DNA from: CBDCRK01 sp965220955
GTDB lineage: Bacteria; Desulfobacterota; Binatia; Bin18; CBDCRK01
DNA length: 64,000 bases
Reading direction: 5' to 3'
NCBI GenBank assembly: GCA_965220955.1
Contig: CBDCRK010000008.1
Coordinates: forward strand, 124,001 to 188,000
The stretch's first letter is position 1, and each line of letters starts with the position of its first letter. Positions 17,399 to 26,073 of the stretch are shown piece by piece. Both the position numbers and the translations under genes were made by a program. The notes under the pieces were generated by a model. The model worked only from the letters and a program-made list of their open reading frames with translations. It searched no databases and was not told where the DNA came from.

Positions 17399-17420
17399 TA
17401 CCCGCTGAATGCCATTCGGT

Positions 17421-17467
17421 CAACCGTTTTGATTTTATTTCCTTCAATGACAACTACGGCATCCTTC
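17421..17467. repeat. 47-bp direct repeat, copy upstream of the RES/Xre operon
   Basis: Exact duplicate of 15840-15886, a piece of the amidohydrolase gene, so the RES/Xre module sits between an intact gene part and a copied fragment of it. Confidence 0.9.
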
Positions 17468-17535
17468 TGTCCGGGCGACATAGGGTTTCAAGTCTCTTCT
17501 CTGTTTTGCGGAAAAGTCCGTTGCGTCACGTCTGT

Positions 17536-17586
17536 TTACGGCTTGTCGAAGAGGAGGGCAAGCAGCGCTGAGGTATCAATCACCAT
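17536..17586 (-). pseudogene. vapC stub (first 16 codons of a PIN-domain toxin)
   Basis: ATG at 17586 opens MVIDTSALLALLFDKP then a TAA at 17536. This is the classic start of VapC PIN toxins, including the first catalytic Asp (D4). The rest of the ~130-residue protein is missing. It begins one base after the HigA stop, on the same strand. Confidence 0.7.
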
Positions 17587-17587
17587 T

Positions 17588-17872
17588 CTAGGCTGCAATG
17601 GGGGCAATGCCCTCAAAATCGTTCTCATCCAATTGGCTCAGTTCCCAGTTGTTTTGTAAGTTGAGCCAAAACTGCGGGCTTCCCCCTAACGCCTTCGATA
17701 GCTTCATTGCCATTTCTGCACTAATGCCCCGCTTCCCTCGGCATACTTCATTCACTGTCTTGGGCAACACTCCAATGTGTTTCGCAAGGGCCGTTTGCGT
17801 TAGTCCGATCTCCTCTAACTCATCCTGCAACACTTCGCCTGGATGTACCGGTGTGATGTGGGTCTTACTCAT
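17588..17872 (-). CDS. higA: HigA-family antitoxin without a visible HigB
   Basis: 94 residues. HPGEVLQDELEEIGLTQTAL, then KTVNEVCRGKRGISAEMAMK and the ending PQFWLNLQNNWEL are the HigA (XRE) signature. The usual HigB RelE-type toxin gene should lie just upstream, at 17873-18200 on the same strand. I see no such frame there. So this is an orphan antitoxin; such genes may still regulate or neutralise toxins coded elsewhere. Confidence 0.85.
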   Translation of the reverse strand: MSKTHITPVHPGEVLQDELEEIGLTQTALAKHIGVLPKTVNEVCRGKRGISAEMAMKLSKALGGSPQFWLNLQNNWELSQLDENDFEGIAPIAA

Positions 17873-18255
17873 CTAACGCCTCCATACAAGGCTTTGACAC
17901 ATGAAGGAGAGAAATCGTTAAGGTGTGTGAATTTAATTTAGCCACTATAGCTCCCACAGACCAGATTTTTAAGTCCACTTTGCCGGATCATCTAATTGAA
18001 TATACTTGTCCCTCACATCATATTGGTATTTGAGAAAATACCAATAATATAATACTCGGCTTGCAGAAACTCCTTCAGAGTGAGGTTCTCTTCTAAATCC
18101 TTCTCCACCAAGACTACCCTCCTCTGCATAACCGCTGCAATCAACAATATCTCTTACTACAACGCTGTCCCTCAAAGAAACACTAGACCGCCCAACCCCG
18201 CCCCCCTACCAATCCCTCTTCGCCATACCCCCTACCCACTCCCGCACCAAAACCC
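17873..18255. other. Gap upstream of higA with no confident gene
   Basis: AT-richer than its surroundings. Minus-strand frames of 67 codons (17969-18175) and, in another phase, a ~38-codon frame reading RRVVLVEKDLEENLTLKEFL are present but not recognised. The second has protein-like composition and might be a gene remnant. No HigB homologue seen. Confidence 0.4.
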
Positions 18256-18285
18256 TTGACTTTGGGGAATAAAAGAGAGTATGCC
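18256..18285 (+). promoter_or_regulatory. Possible sigma-70 promoter of the helicase-methylase operon
   Basis: TTGACT (18256-18261), an 18-base spacer, then TATGCC (18280-18285) lies about 125 bp before the first start codon. The -35 is good and the -10 is weak. Confidence 0.4.
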
Positions 18286-18409
18286 CCCAGAGTTAGGAAG
18301 GGCAGGCGGAGGCGGCAGAAAGCAAGGATACGAGACAGCCGCTACTCAGGGGTTATTTGCGCAGGCGGCTAGCCCTTTTCTATATAGTAGGTAAGGGGAG
18401 AGATCTGAA

Positions 18410-21400
18410 ATGACTCGCCTTGAAGAGCTGACACGGGGGGCATCGGTCAAGGGCATTCTGCCTGACAGTTTGGTCACGGTCGTTGATGTAAAATGGCATG
18501 GGTCAGCCGTGGCCGAGCTGACTTACAAGGATGCCACCGGCCGCCTTGGTAGCGAGCTCCTTTACCGAGATCGTGAGCCCACGATCGAGATTGCCTCAGT
18601 CGGGCACCCGTGGAGCTTTGACGGGGACGGAGCCATGCTGCGGCTCGTCTCTGAGGCCCAACGCATCCGTTTAGCGTACCTTTTTGACCCACTGCTTGCC
18701 GTCCATACGTCCCTGGTGGACCCCCTTCCCCATCAGATCACTGCCGTTTACGGCGAGATGCTCCCACGCCAGCCGTTGCGCTTTCTCCTCGCTGATGACC
18801 CGGGCGCGGGCAAGACCATCATGGCCGGGCTTCTGCTCAAGGAACTACTGATCCGTGGTGACCTGCATCGCTGCCTGATCTGCTGCCCCGGCAGTCTCTC
18901 TGAGCAGTGGCAGGACGAACTTTTTCGACGCTTTCACCTCCCGTTCGAAATAATGACTCGTGACATGATGGAGGCAGCGCGTAGCGGCAATGCCTTCGCT
19001 GAACATAACCTTATCATCTGCCGCCTTGACCAACTGAGTCGCAATGAGGATATCCAGGCAAAGCTGGCGTTGACCGATTGGGATATGATTGTCTGCGACG
19101 AGGCGCACAAGATGTCCGCCTCTTTCTTCAGCGGAGAGGTTAGGCCAACAAAACGTTACAAGCTCGGTCAACTGCTCGGCGGGCTCACGCGCCATTTCTT
19201 GCTGCTGACGGCGACACCACACAACGGTAAAGAAGAAGACTTCCAGTTATTCATGGCCCTGCTGGACGCCGACCGCTTTGAAGGCAGATTTCGCGACGGG
19301 GTGCATGTGGTCGATACCTCCGACCTTATGCACCGCATGGCCAAGGAGCAATTGCTGAAGTTTGACGGCACGCCGTTATTTCCTGAGCGACGTGCCTACA
19401 CGGTCAACTATACGCTGTCCGACCCCGAAGCGCGCCTGTACCAGGAAGTGACTACATACGTCCGCGAAGAGATGAACCGCGCCGAGCGACTTGCTGCTGA
19501 AGGCGAAGGGCGCCGTGGCAACATGGTGGGGTTTGCCCTTACGATTTTGCAGCGCCGTCTCGCCTCATCCCCGGAAGCTATTTACCAATCGATCAAGCGC
19601 CGCCGTGAGCGATTGGAGAAGCGCCTGCGCGAGGAAGAACTCCTGAGGCGCGGCCAGAATGTGCGTATCGACACTACAGAGGGATTGGCTCCGCCGGCAA
19701 ACGACGAGAGCCTGGACGAGTTCTACGACGAGACACCCGCTGCTGAGGTTGAGCAGACTGAGGAGGAGATCGTTGACCGTGCCTCGGCTGCACGCACCAT
19801 TGCTGAGCTCGAAGCCGAGATTGCTATTCTACAAAAACTGGAAATCCTCGCCTTACAGGTACGCCGCAGCGGGACGGACAAGAAATGGGAAGAACTCTAT
19901 GGACTTTTGCGAGGTGAGAGCCGGGCCGATGCGGCTGATGAGCTCTTCGACGTGCAGGGGCATCGCCGTAAACTTATTATCTTCACCGAGCACCGTGACA
20001 CGCTCAGCTATCTGGCCGACAAAATCCGCACCGTGATTGGACGCGCGGAAGCCGTCGTCACCATTCACGGCAGTATGGGACGCGAAGACCGTCGCAAGAC
20101 CCAGGAAGCGTTCACGCAGGATAAAGAGGTGCAAATCCTTGTTGCCACCGACGCCGCTGGTGAAGGTATCAACTTGCAACGCGCACATCTCATGGTCAAC
20201 TACGACCTGCCCTGGAATCCCAACCGCATCGAACAGCGGTTCGGGCGGATTCATCGCATCGGGCAAACTGAGGTCTGTCATCTTTGGAATCTGGTGGCTA
20301 ATGAGACACGCGAAGGCGACGTTTTTGATCTCCTCCTCAAAAAGTTAGAGCAACAGCGCGAATCCTTGGGTGGCAGTGTCTTTGATGTGCTAGGCACCTG
20401 TTTCACCGAGACTCCACTGCGTGACCTGCTCCTTGAAGCTATTCGCTACGGCGACCGCCCCGAAGTGAAAGCACGGCTTACACAAGTCATAGACCACGCC
20501 CTCGACTACGATCACCTGCGGCAGTTGCTTGAAGAACGCGCCCTGACGCATGAAACCCTCAGTGCCGCCCGTGTTCAACAGATCCGTGAGGACATGGAGC
20601 GGGCCGAAGCCCGCCGTTTGCAGCCGCACTTCATTGCGTCGTTCTTCCGCGAAGCATTCGCGTTGCTTGGTGGCACGCTACGCGAGCGCGAGCCACATCG
20701 CTACGAGATCACCCATGTCCCCGCAGTCATCCGCAATCGTGACCGCATCATTGGCACGGGTGAACCTGTGCTGACACGCTACGAGCGAATCACGTTCGAG
20801 AAAGACTTGATCAGTATCAGTGGTAAGCCACCGGCATCGTTCGTATGCCCCGGCCACCCGCTGCTTGACGCCACAATTGACCTCATTCTCGAACGCTACC
20901 GTGACCTGCTCAGGCGTGGGGCAACCCTCGTTGACCCCCACGACCGCAGTGACGACGTGCGCGTGCTATTTTACCTGGAACATGCGATTCAGGACGCTCG
21001 CACCGACCGCGCTGGCAACCGCCGTGTGGTCTCGCGCCAGATGCAGTTTGTTGAGATCGACAGCAGCGGACAGGTAAGCGATCCTGGCTATGCACCATAC
21101 CTGGACTATCACCCTCTGGCCGACGACGAGCATACGGTGGTAGACTCAGCGCTAACGGCAGAGTGGCTACGTGATGATCTCGAATCGCAGGTCATTGCCC
21201 ACGCGGCGGCACAGCTGGTCCCGCAGCATCTAAACACAGTCAAAGCACGCAAGGAGGAACATGTCCACAAAACCATGGCAGCGGTGAAGGACCGTCTCAC
21301 AAAAGAGATCACCTACTGGGATCACCGTACCGTGCAGTTCAAGCTACAAGAGTCGGCAGGCAAGCCCCTGGCCAAAATGAACTCTGCGCTTGCCCGCCAG

Positions 21401-21952
21401 CGGGCTGACGAGTTAGAGGGACGGCTACAGCAGCGCATGGAGGAATTAGAGCAAGAGCGTCACCTGTCACCGCTGCCACCGGTTATTATCGGCGGTGCGC
21501 TTGTGGTGCCACGATGTCTGCTCAACCGGCTGAGCGGACAGACACCCACACCTGACGGTGTGACACAAGCCGAACGCGCCCGCATCGACCGACTGGCGGT
21601 TGCTGCCGTTATGGAAACGGAGCGCAGATTAGGACGCGAACCGCGTGAGATGCCACACGATAACCCCGGTTACGATATTGAGTCCAAAGACCCAGATACC
21701 CATCGCCTATACTTCATTGAAGTCAAGGGCAAAACCACTGGCTCCACGACGGTGACAATTTCCAAGACACAAATCCTCACCAGCCTCAACAAGCCTGATG
21801 ATTTTATCTTGGCCATTGTTGAGGTAAATGATGACATGGCGAGTGGGCCACACTACATCCGCCGACCGTTCCGAGAGCAGCCCGATTTTGCAGAGACAAG
21901 TCGGAACTTCAATCTCAATGAGCTTTTGACGCAGGCAGAGGAACCTTTGTGA
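18410..21952 (+). CDS. SNF2-family helicase with C-terminal DUF3883-like nuclease domain
   Basis: 1180 residues. Superfamily 2 motifs: ADDPGAGKTIMAG (Walker A, ~128-140), CDEAHKMS (DEAH, ~229-236), LLLTATPHNGKEEDF (III), and a C-terminal lobe with IIFTEHRDTLSYL, VATDAAGEGINLQ and RIEQRFGRIHRIGQ. Long coiled segments follow. The last ~100 residues carry NPGYDIESKD and YFIEVKGKT, the GYDI...EVKG pattern of DUF3883 and PD-(D/E)xK-like domains. Role: ATP-driven DNA translocase, perhaps with nuclease action, in a phage defence operon. It is the first gene, behind a plausible promoter. Confidence 0.9.
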   Translation: MTRLEELTRGASVKGILPDSLVTVVDVKWHGSAVAELTYKDATGRLGSELLYRDREPTIEIASVGHPWSFDGDGAMLRLVSEAQRIRLAYLFDPLLAVHTSLVDPLPHQITAVYGEMLPRQPLRFLLADDPGAGKTIMAGLLLKELLIRGDLHRCLICCPGSLSEQWQDELFRRFHLPFEIMTRDMMEAARSGNAFAEHNLIICRLDQLSRNEDIQAKLALTDWDMIVCDEAHKMSASFFSGEVRPTKRYKLGQLLGGLTRHFLLLTATPHNGKEEDFQLFMALLDADRFEGRFRDGVHVVDTSDLMHRMAKEQLLKFDGTPLFPERRAYTVNYTLSDPEARLYQEVTTYVREEMNRAERLAAEGEGRRGNMVGFALTILQRRLASSPEAIYQSIKRRRERLEKRLREEELLRRGQNVRIDTTEGLAPPANDESLDEFYDETPAAEVEQTEEEIVDRASAARTIAELEAEIAILQKLEILALQVRRSGTDKKWEELYGLLRGESRADAADELFDVQGHRRKLIIFTEHRDTLSYLADKIRTVIGRAEAVVTIHGSMGREDRRKTQEAFTQDKEVQILVATDAAGEGINLQRAHLMVNYDLPWNPNRIEQRFGRIHRIGQTEVCHLWNLVANETREGDVFDLLLKKLEQQRESLGGSVFDVLGTCFTETPLRDLLLEAIRYGDRPEVKARLTQVIDHALDYDHLRQLLEERALTHETLSAARVQQIREDMERAEARRLQPHFIASFFREAFALLGGTLREREPHRYEITHVPAVIRNRDRIIGTGEPVLTRYERITFEKDLISISGKPPASFVCPGHPLLDATIDLILERYRDLLRRGATLVDPHDRSDDVRVLFYLEHAIQDARTDRAGNRRVVSRQMQFVEIDSSGQVSDPGYAPYLDYHPLADDEHTVVDSALTAEWLRDDLESQVIAHAAAQLVPQHLNTVKARKEEHVHKTMAAVKDRLTKEITYWDHRTVQFKLQESAGKPLAKMNSALARQRADELEGRLQQRMEELEQERHLSPLPPVIIGGALVVPRCLLNRLSGQTPTPDGVTQAERARIDRLAVAAVMETERRLGREPREMPHDNPGYDIESKDPDTHRLYFIEVKGKTTGSTTVTISKTQILTSLNKPDDFILAIVEVNDDMASGPHYIRRPFREQPDFAETSRNFNLNELLTQAEEPL

Positions 21953-22025
21953 GGGATTGCAGAAAAATCTGATAGACTACTGGCAGATGGAGAAACTTTC
22001 TCAATATAATCTATGAGGCTATCTG

Positions 22026-22511
22026 ATGGCAGTCCAACTTGGAGATGCCGAAATTGTACGACTTCTTGCTGAACGCAAAATTCTGCCTGTCGATTACCGT
22101 GAACGTATTCAGATGAGGCCAAAGCGTGGACATAGAGAACGGGAACTTGATGTTACAGGTGATGAAGGAAGCGAATGCCGTATCGTCTTACGTCAAAGTC
22201 TGTTCAATCCGCTCGATTTCTCTGTCATCCTTGCTTACCGTCCACCAAACACAAACCAGCTCTTTCGCCTCCGTCGCTATAACGGCAAGAGTCATGAGCA
22301 TACAAACACTCTGGAAGGACAGACTTTTTATGACTTCCATATCCACACGGCGACTGAGCGTTACCAAGAATCTGGACTGCGCGAAGATGTCTTTGCAGAA
22401 GTTACCGATCGTTTTGCCGATTTCCATGGAGCGATCCGTTGTCTACTAGAAGATTGCAACTTCAATATTCCCCAAGATCCACAGGGAAAACTCTTTAAGG
22501 AGGAAGTTTAG
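22026..22511 (+). CDS. DUF6978-like small protein
   Basis: 161 residues. Its core RIVLRQSLFNPLDFSVILAY, followed by RPPNTNQLFRLRRYNGKSHE and FYDFHIHTATERYQESG, recalls the DUF6978 family as I know it. The family has no assigned chemistry. Only two bases separate it from the DUF1828 gene downstream, and such pairs recur in mobile DNA, suggesting a two-gene unit. It interrupts the usual helicase-to-methylase order. Family name from memory; function unknown. Confidence 0.65.
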   Translation: MAVQLGDAEIVRLLAERKILPVDYRERIQMRPKRGHRERELDVTGDEGSECRIVLRQSLFNPLDFSVILAYRPPNTNQLFRLRRYNGKSHEHTNTLEGQTFYDFHIHTATERYQESGLREDVFAEVTDRFADFHGAIRCLLEDCNFNIPQDPQGKLFKEEV

Positions 22512-22513
22512 CT

Positions 22514-23287
22514 ATGTCCAGCCAGGCCATCGAGCGAGACTTCAAGAAAAAAGTATGCGATCGTTTGCGGCTAGTCTCAGAAGGACTCGATCGCTACCGA
22601 GTATTTACTCCCTTTATGTTCGAGGACGGAGATCACCTAGCTATTGTGCTAAAGAAAGAGCGCGACCGGTGGGTGTTGTCGGATGAGGGCCATACATACA
22701 TGCATCTTACATACGATCTTGACGAAAAGGACCTGCAGCGCGGGTCGCGGCAGAAGACCATTACAAACGCCCTCACAGCATTCAATGTGCAAGATCATGA
22801 CGGCGAACTTAGACTGCCAATTCAGGAGGACCACTACGGCAATGCCCTCTACAATTTTGTGCAGGCGCTCCTCAAGATTACGGATGTCACTTATCTCTCG
22901 CGAGAACGAGTCCGCTCTGCTTTCTTAGAAGATTTCCGCACTTTCATGAAGGAACACGTTCCGGAAAATCGACGAAGCTTCGGCTGGCATGATCTCCAGC
23001 ATGATCCAGAAGGGCGCTATGTAGTCGATTGTCGCGTCAACGGTATGGCCCGTCCACTTTTTGTACACGCTCTCCTTCATGAGGACGGGGTTCGCGATGC
23101 CTCTATCGGCCTTCTTCAGTTTGAACGATGGGGTCTGCACTTTCACTCTGTTGGGATATTTGAGGATCAAGAAGAGATTAACCGCAGAGTGTTTGCCCGG
23201 TTTAGTGACGTTTGCGGTAAGCTATTCTCAAGTTTGACTGGCAATCGGGATCGTATTGCCAGCTATCTTAAAGAAGCTATGCAATAA
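22514..23287 (+). CDS. DUF1828/DUF1829 domain protein
   Basis: 257 residues. The N-terminal part (TPFMFEDGDHLAIVLKKE, then WVLSDEGHTYMHLTYDLD) matches DUF1828. The C-terminal part (RPLFVHALLHEDGVRDASIG, LLQFERWGLHF, then ARFSDVC) fits DUF1829. The family is common in accessory regions and is sometimes paired with small partner genes. The stop overlaps the methylase start (TAATG), so translation is coupled. Confidence 0.75.
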   Translation: MSSQAIERDFKKKVCDRLRLVSEGLDRYRVFTPFMFEDGDHLAIVLKKERDRWVLSDEGHTYMHLTYDLDEKDLQRGSRQKTITNALTAFNVQDHDGELRLPIQEDHYGNALYNFVQALLKITDVTYLSRERVRSAFLEDFRTFMKEHVPENRRSFGWHDLQHDPEGRYVVDCRVNGMARPLFVHALLHEDGVRDASIGLLQFERWGLHFHSVGIFEDQEEINRRVFARFSDVCGKLFSSLTGNRDRIASYLKEAMQ

Positions 23288-26073
23288 TGACCACTCTACG
23301 CAAAAAACTCATCGAAGTTGCCCTGCCGCTTGACGTAATCAACAAGGAGTCAACTCGCGAGAACTATATCTACAAGGGAAACCCTTCAGCAGTCCATAAG
23401 TGGTGGGCGCAGCGGCCACTGGCGGCATGCAGGGCAGTACTTTTTGCACAACTTGTAGACGATCCTTCCAGCCATCCTGGGCAGTTTCCAACAGAAGAAG
23501 CGCAGGAAAAAGAGCGCCAAAGGCTGTTTCGGATTATTGAAGAGCTGGTCAAATGGGAGAACTCTAACAATGAGGAGGTGTTAGAGCATGCTCGGGTCGA
23601 GATCCGCAAGTCGTGCGATGGAAATCCCCCGCCGGTACTTGATCCGTTTTGTGGTGGCGGTTCAATACCGTTGGAAGCGCAACGGCTTGGGCTGGAGGCT
23701 CATGCCAGTGATCTCAATCCCGTAGCGGTACTCATTACCAAAGCACTAATCGAGATACCGCCCAAGTTTGCTGGTCGGCCACCTACGCACCCGAATCAAG
23801 ACAAGCACCTGCTCGAAAGAGAATGGCACGGCGCCCAGGGACTGGCCGAGGACGTTCGCTACTACGGCCAGTGGATGCGTGACGAAGCTGAAAAGCGTAT
23901 TGGCCACCTCTATCCAAAGGTGAAGTTGCCGAAGGAGTATGGTGGTGAAGCAACAGTCATTGCCTGGCTCTGGGCACGGACGGTGAAATGTCCGAACCCC
24001 GCTTGCGGTGCACAGATGCCGCTTGTGCGATCGTTCTGGCTCTCGACCAAGCAAGGGAAGAAGGCGTGGGTCGAGCCGGTGGTAGACAAGCAGGCGAAGA
24101 CCGTGCGTTTTGAGGTGAAAACTGGCGAGGGTATGTCGCAGGAAGGAACGGTCAACCGTCGGGGTGCTCGTTGTATCGTCTGTAACACCCAAGTGCCGTT
24201 TGATCACGTGCGGACTGAAGGCAAGGCCGGGCGGATGGAGGAGCAACTAATGGCCATCGTGGCGGAGAGACAACACGGGCGCGCCTATCTATCATCGACG
24301 AAAGAACAAGAAACTATTGCGATGCAAGCAGAGCCAGAAGATGTACCAGAGACAGATCTCCCGGAGCAGGCTCTTGGCTTCCGTGTACAGCTTTACGGCA
24401 TGACTAAACACCGTGATCTCTTCACTCCCCGCCAGCTCATGGCATTGACCACCTTCAATGACTTAGTAAGCGAGGCACGGGGAAAAGTGCTTGCCGACGC
24501 ACACGAAATCGGAGTGTCTGACGACAGTAAACCGTTGAAAGATGGAGGTGCGAGTGCGACAGCATACGCTGATGCAGTTGCAACCTATCTGGCGTTTGCA
24601 TGCGACAAACTTGCGATGTACGGATGTTCTCTCGTCCCATGGTATGCAAAAGAAGACCGACCATCAATGCTGTTCGGGCGCCAAACCATCTCGATGGTTT
24701 GGGATTTCACTGAGGTAAACCCTTTCTCAGACATTGGCGGATCAGGAGCAAGGTCGGTTGCCATCATTGCTGATTCTATTGCACCCATTTTTAGTAAAGC
24801 TCCAGGATTCGCGGCCCAGATGGATGCAGCGGCGATGCTCTTAGCTGATAGGGCATTAATCTCGACCGATCCACCTTACTATGATAACGTACCGTACGCA
24901 GATTTGTCAGACTTCTTTTATGTCTGGTTGCGGCGCTCACTAGGCAAAACTTATCCTGAGCTTTTCACTACACTACTGGTTCCAAAAGATCAGGAACTTG
25001 TAGCTGACCCCTATCGGTATGGTGGCAAAGAAAAAGCCGAAACCCACTTCGTCACAGGCATTGGAGGTGCATTTTCGTTGATGCGAAAAAGTGCCCACCC
25101 AAATTACCCAGTAGCGATCTATTATGCTTTCAAACAAGCCGAATCAGACGCTAGCGACAATGATAGACAGGACTCTTCCGGATCCATGATATCTACTGGA
25201 TGGGAAACAATGTTAAAGGGACTCTTGTCTGCGGGATACATAATTATTGGAACTTGGCCCATGAGGACGGAACGAGCTGGACGTTTGCGTGATAGCAGTA
25301 GCAATGCTCTTGCCTCCTCCATAGTCCTCGTCTGTCGCCCACGTCCAGAAGACGCACGACCGGCCACCCGTCGTGAGTTTCTCACCGCGCTCAAGCGAGA
25401 ACTCCCCGAAGCCCTTAAACACCTTCAGCACGGCAACATCGCGCCTGTGGACTTGGCGCAAGCGACCATTGGACCTGGTATGGCCGTATTCTCTCGCCAC
25501 GCCAAAGTACTGGAGGCAGATGGTTCACCCATGCGGGTGCGGACAGCGCTGGCGCTCATAAACCAGACCCTAGATGAAGTTCTGGCCGAGCAGGAAGGGG
25601 AGTTCGATGCTGACACTCGTTGGGCGCTAGCCTGGTTCGAGCAGTACGGTTTTGAGGAAGGCCCATTTGGAACGGCAGAGACCCTAAGCAAAGCTAAAAA
25701 CACCGCCGTCCAGGGCCTAGTTAATGCGGGCATTCTCTCAGCCAAGGCAGGCAAGGTACGTTTGCTGCGACGTGACGAGCTTGACCCCAACTGGGATCCA
25801 GATCGTGATAGTCGTCTCCCAGGATGGGAGGCTACTCAGCGCCTCATTCTCTCATTGGAAAAAGATGGCGAATCCGGGGCAGCACAACTATTAGCCAAAA
25901 TCGGTGTAACGGGAGAACTGGCACGCGACCTAGCTTATCGCCTCTATACGACCTGCGAGCGTAAGAAGTGGGCTCAAGATGCTCTAGCCTTCAACAGTCT
26001 GGTGGTGTCATGGCCGGAAATCGTGAGGCTTGCTGGACAAGGCTCGCCACAAGCTCAGGAGGAACTGTTCTAA
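23287..26073 (+). CDS. DUF1156 DNA methyltransferase
   Basis: 928 residues. It begins with the DUF1156 block (KKLIEVALPLDVINKEST, then KGNPSAVHKWWAQRPLAACR). VLDPFCGGGSIPLE (117-130) is the SAM motif, followed by ASDLNPVAVLITKAL. CPNPACGAQMP and CIVCNTQVPF (~240-300) form a zinc ribbon. TDPPYYDNVPYADLSDFFYV (~528-547) holds the DPPY catalytic motif of N6-adenine or N4-cytosine methylases. It probably marks host DNA so that the helicase/ATPase partners spare it. Start and stop both overlap neighbours by one base (TAATG). Confidence 0.9.
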   Translation: MTTLRKKLIEVALPLDVINKESTRENYIYKGNPSAVHKWWAQRPLAACRAVLFAQLVDDPSSHPGQFPTEEAQEKERQRLFRIIEELVKWENSNNEEVLEHARVEIRKSCDGNPPPVLDPFCGGGSIPLEAQRLGLEAHASDLNPVAVLITKALIEIPPKFAGRPPTHPNQDKHLLEREWHGAQGLAEDVRYYGQWMRDEAEKRIGHLYPKVKLPKEYGGEATVIAWLWARTVKCPNPACGAQMPLVRSFWLSTKQGKKAWVEPVVDKQAKTVRFEVKTGEGMSQEGTVNRRGARCIVCNTQVPFDHVRTEGKAGRMEEQLMAIVAERQHGRAYLSSTKEQETIAMQAEPEDVPETDLPEQALGFRVQLYGMTKHRDLFTPRQLMALTTFNDLVSEARGKVLADAHEIGVSDDSKPLKDGGASATAYADAVATYLAFACDKLAMYGCSLVPWYAKEDRPSMLFGRQTISMVWDFTEVNPFSDIGGSGARSVAIIADSIAPIFSKAPGFAAQMDAAAMLLADRALISTDPPYYDNVPYADLSDFFYVWLRRSLGKTYPELFTTLLVPKDQELVADPYRYGGKEKAETHFVTGIGGAFSLMRKSAHPNYPVAIYYAFKQAESDASDNDRQDSSGSMISTGWETMLKGLLSAGYIIIGTWPMRTERAGRLRDSSSNALASSIVLVCRPRPEDARPATRREFLTALKRELPEALKHLQHGNIAPVDLAQATIGPGMAVFSRHAKVLEADGSPMRVRTALALINQTLDEVLAEQEGEFDADTRWALAWFEQYGFEEGPFGTAETLSKAKNTAVQGLVNAGILSAKAGKVRLLRRDELDPNWDPDRDSRLPGWEATQRLILSLEKDGESGAAQLLAKIGVTGELARDLAYRLYTTCERKKWAQDALAFNSLVVSWPEIVRLAGQGSPQAQEELF

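Noticed and set aside
17873..18200. Expected higB toxin gene upstream of higA
   Set aside because: No RelE-like frame on the minus strand. Only a 67-codon frame without HigB motifs.
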